Source of the DNA: Hyphomicrobiales bacterium | GTDB lineage: Bacteria; Pseudomonadota; Alphaproteobacteria; Rhizobiales; Rhizobiaceae | Reading direction: 5' to 3' | Assembly (NCBI GenBank): GCA_900466605.1 | Contig: UBMU01000037.1 | Location: forward strand, 23,863-87,862 | DNA length: 64,000 bases | In this document: positions 34,981 through 44,277 of the stretch, piece by piece | Layout: the number at the start of each line of letters is the position of its first letter | Numbering within the stretch: the stretch's first letter is position 1 | Notes under the pieces: generated by a model | Database searches by the model: none | What the model saw: the letters and a program-made list of their open reading frames with translations, nothing else | Told to the model about the DNA's origin: nothing | Translations under genes and position numbers: made by a program

Positions 34981-36048
34981 TTAAAGGGCTTCGGCCATCA
35001 GAGCGGTCGGTCCGCGCTCCATGCCATTGCCGTCGAAGAGGCTGCGGATCTCAGGCCATTTGCGCCGGAAGGCCGCAACGCAGGCCGGATCGAAATGGGT
35101 TCCGCTGCAGGCGATGATCTCCTCGTAAGCCCGTTCCGGCTCCCAGGCCGACTTGTAGGGTCTGTCGGAGCAAAGTGCATCGAAGACATCCGCGACAGCA
35201 ACGATACGGGCCTCGATCGGTATGTCTTCGCCGGCGAGTCCGTTCGGATAGCCCGTGCCGTCCCATTTCTCGTGGTGGCCGCCGATGATGGCGACGGCCA
35301 CGCGAGAAAGTTCGGCGGTGCTGTTCTGCAGGATGCCGACGCCGATCGGTACGTGCTGGCGCATCAGCTCGATTTCATTCGGATCGAGCTTGCCGGGTTT
35401 CTGCAGGATGGCATCGGGAATGCCGATCTTGCCGATGTCGTGGAGCGGTGCAGCCAGGAAAATGTTGCGGCGCTGGATCCGGTCGAGGCCGATGCCTTCG
35501 GCGACGAGTTCGGCGATAGTGGCGACGCGCTCGATGTGATCGCCGGTGTTGCCGTCACGTGACGCCATCGCCTGGGCAAGGCACCAGATGATTTCCTGCT
35601 CACGCATGTCGGCCTGCCGGCTTGCATGGCGGAAGGCGACATGAAGCGCCTTGGCGCGATCGGCAAGTGCGATCTGCGCTGTGCGCAGCGCCAGAAGGTT
35701 GACGATACGCGCCTGAAGTTCCAACGGGTCGAATGGCTTGTTCAGGAAATCCGTCGCGCCGGCGTCGAGTGCTTCGAGACGAATGGCGCGCTCGGTCTGG
35801 GAAGTGACCATCACGATCGGCACGTTCTTATAGCCATGCTGCGCGCGGAGATGGCGGATAACCTCCACCCCGTTCAATCCCGGCATCATGTAGTCAACCA
35901 TCACGAGGTCAAATTCGGCGGTGTGGCTGCGTTCCAGTGCGGCCCGCGGATCGGAAAAGCTTTCAATGTCGTGGTCGCTGAAGCTGCGGACAGCCGTCTC
36001 CAGCGCCAGCAGGCTTGATTTGCTGTCGTCGACGATAAGAAGATGCAT
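34981..36048 (-). CDS. HD-GYP domain response regulator
   Basis: 355 residues. REC receiver (about 1-120; phospho-acceptor Asp in LVMVDYMMPG, Lys in NKPFDP) joined by a helical linker to an HD-GYP phosphodiesterase domain: GDHIERVA, HDIGKIGIPD, and HHEKWDGTGYP. Catalytic residues are all present, so it should hydrolyse cyclic-di-GMP to lower its level when phosphorylated. No kinase gene is adjacent. The start at 36048 is chosen since MHLLIVDDSK begins the receiver; an upstream extension is unlikely. Confidence 0.93.
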   Translation of the reverse strand: MHLLIVDDSKSSLLALETAVRSFSDHDIESFSDPRAALERSHTAEFDLVMVDYMMPGLNGVEVIRHLRAQHGYKNVPIVMVTSQTERAIRLEALDAGATDFLNKPFDPLELQARIVNLLALRTAQIALADRAKALHVAFRHASRQADMREQEIIWCLAQAMASRDGNTGDHIERVATIAELVAEGIGLDRIQRRNIFLAAPLHDIGKIGIPDAILQKPGKLDPNEIELMRQHVPIGVGILQNSTAELSRVAVAIIGGHHEKWDGTGYPNGLAGEDIPIEARIVAVADVFDALCSDRPYKSAWEPERAYEEIIACSGTHFDPACVAAFRRKWPEIRSLFDGNGMERGPTALMAEAL

Positions 36049-36301
36049 GAAAAGACCCGATGAAATTCTGCTGCAAGCGGCCGGCATGACGCCAAGTCTC
36101 GAAACCCGGAACACATCAGGGTTGAATTCATTTCGATCGAAACCGTCGCGGCCTGGATACCGCGCTCACCGTCGATAGGATTGGGCCGGGGCGCTTAATA
36201 TCGGGTTATTTCAAAGGACAGGATTTTCACTAGCGCGCAAAAGAAACGGGCGCATCGAGCGCCCGCTGCAATCAGGATTAAGGAGCGGTAACCGCGGTCC
36301 T

Positions 36302-37126
36302 TCAGCTCTGGCTTTGGCTCTGCATCTGCCCCTGATCCTCGACCTTGACGACAACCGAAAGCTTTTCTCCCGGCGTGCCGATGCGCATGCCTGAAACAGG
36401 GGCTGCATCACGATAGCAGAGGCCGGAGGCAACACGCACATAGCGGGCATCGGGGCAGATATTGTTTGCCGGATCGAATCCGACCCAGCCGAGACCGGGC
36501 ACATGCGCTTCACCCCAGGCGTGTGTCGCTGCCTGCTCGACCTTCTCTTCCATCATCAGATAGCCAGAAACGTAGCGGGCCGGTACGCCGAGGCTGCGTG
36601 CCGCGGAGACGAAGATGTGAGCGTGATCCTGGCAGACGCCGCTCTTGTTCTCCAGCGCCTGTTCGGCTGTCGTCGCGGTATCACTTGTTCCGGGTCGGTA
36701 GGCCACCGTCTCGTGAATCCCAGCCATCAGCGCATGCATGCGCGCCAGTTCGTTGTCGCCACTGACATCTCTGGTCAGTTCCCTGACAAGCTTACCGGCC
36801 TTTGTCCGCGGCGTCTCGCGCAGGAACAGCCATAGCGGGCAGAACCCGCTGTGGGCGCCGAGGACGCCGCTTTGATCTTCGGTCTCGATCTCGCCTTCGG
36901 CGACGATCCGGGTTGTGCGCTGCTCGCCCTCCAGCGAAACGAGATTGACGTGATTGCCGAACTGGTCGTCGTACTCGACCTCGGGCTTGGCGCCCTCGAC
37001 GCGCAGCGACCAGTTGAGGATCGTCTGCCCGGTCACGGTCGGCGGCGTCAAGCGCAGCCGCTGCAGCGAGAAGACAGACGGTTCCTCGTAGTGATATTCG
37101 GTGACGTGGCTGATCTTAAGTTTCAT
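36302..37126 (-). CDS. Transglutaminase-like protein (bacterial N-terminal + transglutaminase core)
   Basis: 274 residues. N-terminal beta domain (1-90, HVTEYHYEEPSVFSLQRLRLTP) of the type found before bacterial transglutaminase cores, then a papain-like core with Cys165 (SGVCQDHAHIF), His202 (THAWGEAHV) and Asp218 (GFDPANN). Probably a peptidase or amide-forming enzyme acting in the cytoplasm; no signal peptide. The C-terminus ends in a Gln/Ser-rich tail. Last gene of an operon with alpha-E and ATP-grasp proteins, starting 11 bp after the alpha-E stop. Confidence 0.88.
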   Translation of the reverse strand: MKLKISHVTEYHYEEPSVFSLQRLRLTPPTVTGQTILNWSLRVEGAKPEVEYDDQFGNHVNLVSLEGEQRTTRIVAEGEIETEDQSGVLGAHSGFCPLWLFLRETPRTKAGKLVRELTRDVSGDNELARMHALMAGIHETVAYRPGTSDTATTAEQALENKSGVCQDHAHIFVSAARSLGVPARYVSGYLMMEEKVEQAATHAWGEAHVPGLGWVGFDPANNICPDARYVRVASGLCYRDAAPVSGMRIGTPGEKLSVVVKVEDQGQMQSQSQS

Positions 37127-37137
37127 GTCGTGCCCGC

Positions 37138-38079
37138 CTAAGCATAGAACCGGTAACCATCGGAAATTTCCATGCCGAGCTGGTTGTTGCGCGTCACGAA
37201 ATCCTCGAGAAACTCATGGAGGCCCTGGTCCATGATCTCCTTGATGGCACGTGTCTGAAGTGTCTTGCGGATGGCGTCCGCCGTGTCGTGCGCCGGTAAT
37301 CGCTCGCCATAATCCTTGGCGAGATAGCCGAGTTCGCTGACGATCTTCTCGTAGCAGTAGGCAAGCGAACGCGGCATCTGGCCGTTGAGGATCAAGAAGT
37401 CGGCGATGTTCATCGCACGATACTCACCATCGTATGCCCAACTGTAGGAGCGGTGGGCGGAGACGGAGCGCAGGATCGATTCCCACTGGATATTGTCGAT
37501 CGACGTGCCGACCGCCGAAACCGACGGCAGCAGCACGTAGTACTTCACGTCGAGAATACGGCTGGTATTGTCCGCGCGCTCGATGAAGGTGCCGATGCGC
37601 GCGAAATTGTAGAGTTCGTTCCTGAGCATTGAGCCATGGAAGGCGCCGCGGATCAGGCCGGCGCGATGCTTGATCGCGTCGATGGCTTCAGGCATTTCAG
37701 CGGCCTTCAGCCTCCTGGAAAGCAGAGCCTTGAGCTCGATCCAGAACTCGTTCGTGGCTTCCCAGGTCTCGCGGGTCAACGCCGTGCGCACCATGCGGGC
37801 GTTGTTCCGCCCGTAATCGACGCAGGACATCACGCTTGAAGGGTTGCTCCGGTCACGCAGCAGGTAGTCGATCGCATCCGCGCTGGTCAGCTTGCTATGG
37901 CCCTCGTCATAGGTCTCGCGGACGCCGGCACTTTGCAGCACGCCGTCCCAATCGTCGTCACCTGTTCCGCTTCTCGTCAGCGACATACGCAGGCCGGCGT
38001 CGATGAGGCGCGCGATGTTTTCGGCGCGTTCGAAATAACGGAACATCCAATAGAGCCCGTTTGCAGTTCTTCCGAGCAT
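37138..38079 (-). CDS. Alpha-E domain protein
   Basis: 313 residues, almost entirely alpha-helical, matching the alpha-E family (opening LGRTANGLYWMFRYFERAENIARLIDAG and internal ERADNTSRILDVKYY). Always found with circularly permuted ATP-grasp and transglutaminase partners; its biochemical role is unknown, perhaps a scaffold or ligand-binding subunit of a peptide-ligating complex. Its ATG shares a base with the ATP-grasp stop (TGATG), and GGAGG sits within the upstream gene. Confidence 0.9.
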   Translation of the reverse strand: MLGRTANGLYWMFRYFERAENIARLIDAGLRMSLTRSGTGDDDWDGVLQSAGVRETYDEGHSKLTSADAIDYLLRDRSNPSSVMSCVDYGRNNARMVRTALTRETWEATNEFWIELKALLSRRLKAAEMPEAIDAIKHRAGLIRGAFHGSMLRNELYNFARIGTFIERADNTSRILDVKYYVLLPSVSAVGTSIDNIQWESILRSVSAHRSYSWAYDGEYRAMNIADFLILNGQMPRSLAYCYEKIVSELGYLAKDYGERLPAHDTADAIRKTLQTRAIKEIMDQGLHEFLEDFVTRNNQLGMEISDGYRFYA

Positions 38080-39488
38080 CAGTCCTCCAATACCCAGGTA
38101 TCTTTTGTGCCGCCGCCCTGGCTAGAGTTGACCACCAGCGAGCCCTGCTTGAGGGCCACGCGGGTCAATCCGCCGGGGATGATCTGCACCTTGTCGGAGA
38201 CGAGAACATAGGGGCGCAGGTCCACGTGGCGCGGCGCAATTCCCTTGTTGACGAGGATCGGCACGGTCGAGAGCGAAAGCGTCGGCTGCGCGATGTAGTT
38301 GGTGGGCTTTGCCTTCAGCTTTTCAGCGAAGTCGGCGCGTTCCCTCTTGGAAGCTGTGGGGCCGACCAGCATGCCATAGCCGCCTGAGCCGTGCACTTCC
38401 TTGACCACCAGCTCCTCGAGGTGCTCAAGCACGTATTTGAGGCTCTGTGGCTCGGAACAGCGCCAGGTCGGCACGTTTTCCAGGATCGGCTTGCGCCCGG
38501 TGTAGAACTCGACGATCTCAGGCATGTAGGAGTAGATCGCCTTGTCGTCCGATATGCCGGTGCCCGGCGCGTTGGCGATGGTGATGTTGCCGGAGCGATA
38601 GACGTCCATGATGCCGGGGATGCCGAGCGCCGAATCCGGCCGGAAGGTAAGGGGATCGAGGAAGTCGTCGTCGACGCGGCGGTAGAGCACGTCGATCGCC
38701 TCGTAGCCGCGGGTCGTGCGCATCTTCACCTTGCCGTCGATGACGCGCAGGTCCGAGCCTTCGACCAGCTCGACGCCCATCGTGTCGGCCAGGAACGAGT
38801 GCTCGTAATAGGCGGAGTTGTAGATCCCGGGGGTGAGCACGGCGACGCGTGGCTTGCCCTTGCAGCCCGGAGGCGCGAGCGACGCGAGGCTCTGCCGCAG
38901 CAGGTAGGGATAGTCCTCGACCGGTCGGACCTTGTTCTCGTGGAACAGTTCCGGGAACATCTGCATCATCGTTTCGCGGTTTTCCAGCATGTAGCTGACG
39001 CCGGATGGTGTGCGGGCGTTGTCCTCGAGTACGTAGAATTCGTCCTCGCCTGTTCGAACGATGTCGGTGCCGACGATGTGCGTATAGACGCCGCCCGGCG
39101 GACGGAAGCCGATCATCTCGGGCAGGAAGGCGTCGTTCCTTTCGATCAGTTCGCGCGGAATGCGACCGGCGCGAATGATTTCCTGCTTGTGGTAGATGTC
39201 GTCAAGAAAGGCGTTGAGCGCGATTACCCGCTGTTCGATGCCCTGGGCGAGCTTGCGCCATTCGCGGCCTGAGATGATGCGGGGGATGATGTCGAAGGGG
39301 ATGAGCTTTTCGGAGGAGTCTGCGTGTCCGTAGACCGCGAATGTAATGCCGGTCTTTCGGAAGATGTTCTCCGCGTCCCGGGATTTGGCAATCAGATGCG
39401 TTCGATCCTGATTATTGTACCACTCAAAGTATTTTTCATATGGCTGACGAGGACTTTCGCCCCCGGTGATCATTTCATCAAATGCCAA
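38079..39488 (-). CDS. Circularly permuted type-2 ATP-grasp protein
   Basis: 469 residues if translation begins at the TTG at 39488, which has AAGGGGAG 8 nt upstream and puts the family's start (AFDEM...PY-x-x-YFEWYNNQ) right at the N-terminus; the open frame reaches 39614 but that extra stretch looks non-homologous. ATP-grasp features: FYVLEDNARTPSGVSYMLENR, DVLYRRVDDDFLDPL, ANAPGTGISDDKA, and VVKEVHGSGGYGM. Predicted to ligate an amine or amino acid to a carboxylate using ATP, in a system with alpha-E and transglutaminase proteins. Product unknown. Confidence 0.9.
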   Translation of the reverse strand: MAFDEMITGGESPRQPYEKYFEWYNNQDRTHLIAKSRDAENIFRKTGITFAVYGHADSSEKLIPFDIIPRIISGREWRKLAQGIEQRVIALNAFLDDIYHKQEIIRAGRIPRELIERNDAFLPEMIGFRPPGGVYTHIVGTDIVRTGEDEFYVLEDNARTPSGVSYMLENRETMMQMFPELFHENKVRPVEDYPYLLRQSLASLAPPGCKGKPRVAVLTPGIYNSAYYEHSFLADTMGVELVEGSDLRVIDGKVKMRTTRGYEAIDVLYRRVDDDFLDPLTFRPDSALGIPGIMDVYRSGNITIANAPGTGISDDKAIYSYMPEIVEFYTGRKPILENVPTWRCSEPQSLKYVLEHLEELVVKEVHGSGGYGMLVGPTASKRERADFAEKLKAKPTNYIAQPTLSLSTVPILVNKGIAPRHVDLRPYVLVSDKVQIIPGGLTRVALKQGSLVVNSSQGGGTKDTWVLED

Positions 39489-39844
39489 AGGTGTGGCTCC
39501 CCTTTTTTCTTCATTTGAATACAACGCAATAAGCAATGCAAGAACCATGCACAGTTCGAGGGCGATATTCGTAAAATCCTTCGGAACGGCGAAAAGAGCC
39601 GAAAAACTGGGCATTTATCAAAACCTGGCGCGACCGCCGCTGTCGTCAATCCCTGTGCGGCGCTCAAAATATAAGCAGATGATTGTTTTCGGATCGGCCA
39701 TCCGATTTATTTTCCAGCCGAGGCCGATGCCCTCGGTCGCACCATCGATCAATGAAACTGCTGGTAAGCATCAATGCTTCGCCTTTGACGTCGGCGCGGT
39801 CTGTCGGCTATCAGCGCGGCAATCGCTTGCCCCAGGATCCATCC

Positions 39845-40756
39845 ATGTCGCTTGATCGTATTGCGCCTGCCATCTTCGTTCTTCTCTGGTCGACCGGCTG
39901 GGTCGTGGCGAAATATGCCGCGATCCATTCGGAGCCGTTCACCTTCCTTGTGGTGCGATATGCCTTGTCGGCGTTGGCGTTTCTCAGCCTCTGTCTCGCC
40001 ATGCGCGCGGTATGGCCGCGCAGGGCAATTGTTTTCAGGGCTATCTATTCCGGCATGTTCCTACACGGGTTCTATCTCGGGGGCTTGTGGTGGGCGATCG
40101 CAAATGGCGTGCCTGCCGGGGTATCAGGCATCATTGCCGCCCTGCAGCCGCTACTTACCGCTATGGCTGCGCCGCTGCTCATCGGCGAGCGCCTGCAGGG
40201 CGGCCAGAGGCTAGGTCTGCTGCTTGGCTTTGTCGGCATCGCCATCGCCATATCGCCGAAGCTTCTCGATCCGGCCACGGCAAATCTGGCGCCTGCGGTC
40301 GTGCCGTTGGGGATCAACCTGATCGCGATGTGTTCCGTCACCTATGGAACGCTCTATCAGAAGAAGCATCTGCAGACCGGCGCCCTTCTGCCGATCGCCA
40401 CCCTGCAATATGTCGGTGCCCTGATCGTCACTGTACCGCTGATGCTCTCCTTCGAGCGGATGCATTTCGATGGATCTGCGCAGGCCGTTGCCGCGCTCAT
40501 CTGGTCGGTCTTCGGTCTATCGATGGGCGGCGTCGGGCTGCTGCTCTATCTCATCCGCCGCGGGCAGGTCTCGCGGGCGGCCTCGCTCATCTATCTGATG
40601 CCGCCGACCGTGGCGCTCGAAGCCTTCATCGCTTTCGGCGAGCCGCTGACGCTTCCGCTGATCCTCGGCACCATCGTGGTCGTGACGGGCGTCTATTTGA
40701 CAAACCGGCCAGCGAAGGTCGCTCCACAAGATACGACCGAGCTGCAGCGGATCTAG
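39845..40756 (+). CDS. EamA/DMT-family transporter
   Basis: 303 residues with ten hydrophobic segments arranged as two EamA repeats (about 5-135 and 150-295). Landmarks: LLWSTGWVVAKYAAIHSEPFTF in the first helix pair and APLLIGERL and AFIAFGEPLTLPLILGT at the repeat ends. Inner-membrane exporter for an amino acid or metabolite. The ATG at 39845 is chosen by homology; the frame is open upstream to 39683 with no start signal. Overlaps the convergent VOC gene by four bases at its 3' end. Confidence 0.88.
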   Translation: MSLDRIAPAIFVLLWSTGWVVAKYAAIHSEPFTFLVVRYALSALAFLSLCLAMRAVWPRRAIVFRAIYSGMFLHGFYLGGLWWAIANGVPAGVSGIIAALQPLLTAMAAPLLIGERLQGGQRLGLLLGFVGIAIAISPKLLDPATANLAPAVVPLGINLIAMCSVTYGTLYQKKHLQTGALLPIATLQYVGALIVTVPLMLSFERMHFDGSAQAVAALIWSVFGLSMGGVGLLLYLIRRGQVSRAASLIYLMPPTVALEAFIAFGEPLTLPLILGTIVVVTGVYLTNRPAKVAPQDTTELQRI

Positions 40757-41394
40757 GTAGCCTCGCCTGAAAAGGCGATAAGGTTTCCATCGGGGTCCTG
40801 CACGATGAAGGTGCGGGCGCCCCATGGCTCGGTCCGCAGAGGCTGATGGAATGGGGCGCCGGCAGCCTGATATTCCAGGAACAACTGCTTCGGATCATCG
40901 ATCGTCAAGGTTGCGGAGAGGGCGTCGACTTCTCGCGCTCGGAAGCCGGCGTCGAAGACAGGCGCGCGCACCTTTCGCAGGTTCAGGCGCGCGCCATCGC
41001 GAAACACCTGGGCATAAAATGGCGGCTCTCCGTAATGGAACGCCACTTCAAAACCCAATTTCCGAACATAGAACTGGCATGAAACGTTGATATCGCAGAC
41101 GAAGAGTTGCGGCTCCGCGGAGAGGACGAGCGGACGTCTCCCGTCCGATGCTGTCGATTTTGTGATGGTTTCGATCCCTTTGACCAGCGCCGGCCAATCC
41201 GCAAAGCCATGCTTTCGGGCAACAAGCTCCTGTGCGTCGCTGAGCTTGAAGTCGGCGTCCAATATCTCTCGATCGCTTTGATCTCGATATCTCGGCAGGA
41301 TCCACCTGATCTGGGCCGCAACCGGATAGTACCGTTCGCGATGCCATCGCAGGTATGACTTGGCTTGTTTTCTGAGGTTTTCGATATTTGGCAT
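40753..41394 (-). CDS. VOC-family (glyoxalase/bleomycin-resistance-like) protein with N-terminal extension
   Basis: 213 residues. The first about 75 residues (NLRKQAKSYLRWHRERY, LSDAQELVARKHGFADWPALV) are a small helical module often found ahead of ankyrin or VOC domains. Residues about 90-213 form a VOC domain (LFVCDINVSCQFYVRKLGFEVAF ... FIVQDPDGNLIAF) with an apparent metal-site pattern partly lacking His. Function unknown; may be a resistance or isomerase-type protein. Its stop overlaps that of the convergent EamA gene. Confidence 0.82.
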   Translation of the reverse strand: MPNIENLRKQAKSYLRWHRERYYPVAAQIRWILPRYRDQSDREILDADFKLSDAQELVARKHGFADWPALVKGIETITKSTASDGRRPLVLSAEPQLFVCDINVSCQFYVRKLGFEVAFHYGEPPFYAQVFRDGARLNLRKVRAPVFDAGFRAREVDALSATLTIDDPKQLFLEYQAAGAPFHQPLRTEPWGARTFIVQDPDGNLIAFSGEAT

Positions 41395-41554
41395 GGGCGC
41401 GGCCTACGTTTGACTTTGTCGTACGTAGGCGGGCAATGCCCCTCCGGCCCGAAGCCGACGCGCCCTACAGCAGCACCAACATGCTAATGCAGCGGGCCGA
41501 TCACCACAAGGCGAGACCGCTGTGAGCGATTTGGCGCCGTGAGACGCGTATTGC

Positions 41555-41580
41555 AAAGGGCGGGATTTCTCCCGCCCTTT
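41555..41580 (-). terminator. Terminator of RNA helicase gene
   Basis: Perfect 11-bp arms (AAAGGGCGGGA / TCCCGCCCTTT) with a 4-nt loop, 8 bp beyond the helicase stop. Stem carries its own T's; the T run is short on this strand. Confidence 0.8.
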
Positions 41581-41588
41581 CTTTTGAA

Positions 41589-43286
41589 TTAGGCGCGCTC
41601 GCGGCGCTGGCCGCCATTGCCACCGCGCGAAGGACCGCCACGGCGGTTGCCGCTGTTGCCTTCGCGACGTTGTTCGCCACGCTCGCCGCCACCGTGAGCC
41701 TGCGCGCCATGACCTTCGCCGTGCTTGCGAGCCGGACGGCCGTGTGCGTTACGGGCGCCGCCGCCGGGATGATGCCGGTTCTCGCCGTTGGAATTGGCAT
41801 GGTTGCCGTGCTGCGGGCGCTGCTGCTTGCGGGGCGCGCCTGCACCACGGAAATCCGACGTCGTCGCCAGATCGTTATCCGGGCCTGCCGTCACCGGTGC
41901 GGCTTCGCCACGGCGCTGGCCGCGGAAGTCCTCGTTGCGCTCGGTCCTGCGCTCCGGACGGGGACTGCGCTCGCGGCGCTCCTCGTTGTTGGCGCGAACT
42001 TCGCTGCCGGCTTCGGGACGTGGACGACGCTCGGGGCGGCGTGCACGGGCATCGCCGCGACCTTCGCCGCCACGGCTTTCACCACCGCGACCCTGGCCTC
42101 GGTTGCCGCCGTTGCCATTGCCGTTGCCGCGCTTCGGGGTGCCGTTCATGTTGGCAGGCGCTTCGCCGCTGGCGACCGCGATGTTGATGCTCATCAGGCG
42201 CTCGATATCGCGCAGCAGGCGGGTTTCGTCAGGCGCGCAGAAGGCAATCGCGATACCGTCGCGACCGGCACGGGCCGTACGGCCAATGCGGTGGACATAA
42301 GCTTCGGCAACTTCAGGCAGGTCGTAGTTGTAGACGTGGCTGACAGCCGGAATGTCGATGCCGCGGGCGGCGACGTCGGTGGCGATCAGCGTCTTGATGT
42401 CGCCGTCCTTAAAGGCCTTCAGGGCGCGCTCGCGCTGGCCCTGGCTCTTGTTGCCGTGGATCGAGGCAACGGAGTAACCGACGGTTTCGAGATGCTTCAT
42501 CAGCTTCTCGGCGCCATGCTTGGTGCGCAGGAAGACGATGGCGCGGCCATCCGGGTTCTGCGTCAGCGACTTCTTCAGGAGGTCGGTCTTGTCGTTCTTG
42601 CCGTTGACGAAGTGAACATACTGTTCGACCTTGTCGGCGGCCTTGCCTGGAGGCGTGACTTCGACCTTGACCGGATCGGTCAGGAAGTCGGCGGCGAGAT
42701 CGGCGATCGCCTTCGGCATGGTGGCCGAAAACAGCATGGTCTGGCGCTTCTTCGGCACCATCTTGGAGATCTTGCGCAGGTCATGCACGAAACCGAGGTC
42801 AAGCATCTGGTCGGCTTCGTCAAGCACGAGGTAGCGCACGGCGGTGAGGCCGATGGCGCGACGGTTAACGAGGTCGAGCAGGCGGCCGGGCGTTGCGACC
42901 AGAATGTCGGTGCCCTTTTCAAGCTGCAGCTGCTGCTTGTTGATCGACACGCCGCCAACGACGACGTTGATGCGCAGGTGAGATTTGCGCAGGAAGTTCT
43001 TCAGGTTCTGGGCGATCTGGTTCACCAGTTCGCGGGTCGGCGCAAGGATCAGCGTACGTGTGGTACGGTTGTCCGGGCGGCGTTCTTCAGGGATCAGCTT
43101 TTCAATGAGCGGAAGACCGAAGGCGGCCGTCTTGCCGGTGCCGGTCTGGGCAAGGCCGATCAGGTCGCGGCCTTCGAGAAGAAGCGGGATCGCCTTTTCC
43201 TGGATCGGGGTCGGCGTTTCGATGCCGAGCTGGAACAATGTGGCGACGATCGGCTTGGAGACACCAAGCGATTCAAAATTGGTCAA
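41589..43286 (-). CDS. DEAD-box RNA helicase (RhlE-like)
   Basis: 565 residues. All helicase motifs are present: Q motif (TPTPIQEKAIP), AQTGTGKTAAF, PTRELVNQI, TPGRLLDL, DEAD, SAT, ARGIDIP and HRIGRTARAG, in about residues 1-370. The C-terminal 190 residues are a low-complexity basic RGG/Asn/His-rich tail that should bind RNA. Probable roles are ribosome assembly or cold adaptation. The start is the TTG at 43286 with AAAAAGG 7 nt upstream; the nearby ATG is out of frame and soon meets a stop. Confidence 0.94.
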   Translation of the reverse strand: MTNFESLGVSKPIVATLFQLGIETPTPIQEKAIPLLLEGRDLIGLAQTGTGKTAAFGLPLIEKLIPEERRPDNRTTRTLILAPTRELVNQIAQNLKNFLRKSHLRINVVVGGVSINKQQLQLEKGTDILVATPGRLLDLVNRRAIGLTAVRYLVLDEADQMLDLGFVHDLRKISKMVPKKRQTMLFSATMPKAIADLAADFLTDPVKVEVTPPGKAADKVEQYVHFVNGKNDKTDLLKKSLTQNPDGRAIVFLRTKHGAEKLMKHLETVGYSVASIHGNKSQGQRERALKAFKDGDIKTLIATDVAARGIDIPAVSHVYNYDLPEVAEAYVHRIGRTARAGRDGIAIAFCAPDETRLLRDIERLMSINIAVASGEAPANMNGTPKRGNGNGNGGNRGQGRGGESRGGEGRGDARARRPERRPRPEAGSEVRANNEERRERSPRPERRTERNEDFRGQRRGEAAPVTAGPDNDLATTSDFRGAGAPRKQQRPQHGNHANSNGENRHHPGGGARNAHGRPARKHGEGHGAQAHGGGERGEQRREGNSGNRRGGPSRGGNGGQRRERA

Positions 43287-43625
43287 GTCATAACCTTTTT
43301 AGGGCGCGCCAAAACAATATCGCCGGAACGCGGGGTTGCGGTCCGGTGTTACTCTGGCGTCAAGCACCCCGCGTGAAGTGGGAACTTGTCTTGTTGGAAA
43401 AAGCTTTCCAGCGCTTCTGCCGCGTCTTCTAGATGCGGTCTATTCGAAATGCGCTTTTGCCCTTCTTCCTGCATCCTATTTGCTGGCAGGGGCACGCTCA
43501 CGCGGCGGCCGGAAGGTGAAAGCTGAGCTGCATTTGGTCTAGTTCGCACCAAAAGTCAAGGGCATCCGTCTCTCAAAGAGCGGTGGCGCAGAGGTCCCCC
43601 TCGATGTCTCAAGCCGGCTTACCCT
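43287..43625. other. Intergenic, helicase promoter side
   Basis: About 340 bp between the helicase and the Tyr-rich protein gene (both minus strand). It should hold the helicase promoter and 5' leader. Short open frames on both strands show no recognisable family or start signal. I see no clear hairpin. Confidence 0.4.
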
Positions 43626-44021
43626 TCAGTAACAGACCCTTGCACGGTAAGCCTCACCCCATCCATTGCGCTGCCATTGAATGTAGCAACGTGGTGCGTA
43701 GTAGGGTCTGTAATAGCTGCGATAGGCCGGATATGACCGATAATACGAACCGCTGTAGGGCCTGTAGTAGGAACCGTAGTAGGGCCGATAAACTGATCCG
43801 TAGTAAGGTCGATAATAGGGCCGGTAATATCGTTGCGGATAATAACCGTAGTAAGGGTAGGGACGTGCGACCTGCGACAACAGGATGCCACCGACAGCCC
43901 CGGCCGCCACGCCGCCCCAGAAGTCACTGTTGGCGTTCGCGGGCGCTGTCGGAAGGAAGGCTGCCCCAGTCAGCGTCAATGCCATTAAGCCCGCCGCCAT
44001 GCTTTTATGAAGTACGGACAT
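43626..44021 (-). CDS. Secreted Tyr-rich repeat protein
   Basis: 131 residues from the ATG at 44021, which has AAAGGAGACGACC upstream; the frame extends but without a signal. Signal peptide (about 1-29, ending PANANS), a Gly/Ala stretch (FWGGVAAGAVGGILL), then a block of about 65 residues built from Y-Y-x-P-Y units (YYRPYY, VYRPYYGS, YYRPYSGS), and a conserved-looking end CYIQWQRNGWGEAYRARVCY with two Cys. Resembles the rhizobial BA14K-like small exported proteins at its C-terminus. Localised to the periplasm or surface. Function unknown. Confidence 0.78.
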   Translation of the reverse strand: MSVLHKSMAAGLMALTLTGAAFLPTAPANANSDFWGGVAAGAVGGILLSQVARPYPYYGYYPQRYYRPYYRPYYGSVYRPYYGSYYRPYSGSYYRSYPAYRSYYRPYYAPRCYIQWQRNGWGEAYRARVCY

Positions 44022-44277
44022 GGTCGTCTCCTTTCGTTGACGATGCTTGTTCTTGAAGCCACCAGGAGAAACCGTTCGGTTATACGGCCAGCTGAACGAG
44101 TTCATCTAATGAACGGCTAAAACTATACCACACTTCCGGGATGTTTGTTGCTTGTGATCCAACCTCCCGCGGCCAGTGCGCGCGAATTGCCCCCCCCGAA
44201 AATCATGGTTAAAGCCTTGTTAAAGCGGTGCGGCTATAGTCTCTCGACCAACAGCTTTTCCGGATTGAGGACTGATT

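Noticed and set aside
41670..43376. A 568-codon open frame on the plus strand across the DEAD-box helicase gene
   Set aside because: It is the antisense of the helicase, which carries all expected motifs; the antisense reading has no family pattern and arises from G+C-rich codon structure.
43690..43880. Short tandem repeats (CCGTAGTAGGG-like units) as a CRISPR array
   Set aside because: They are coding repeats of the Tyr-rich protein (YYRPYY units); spacing is irregular and there are no unique spacers or cas genes.
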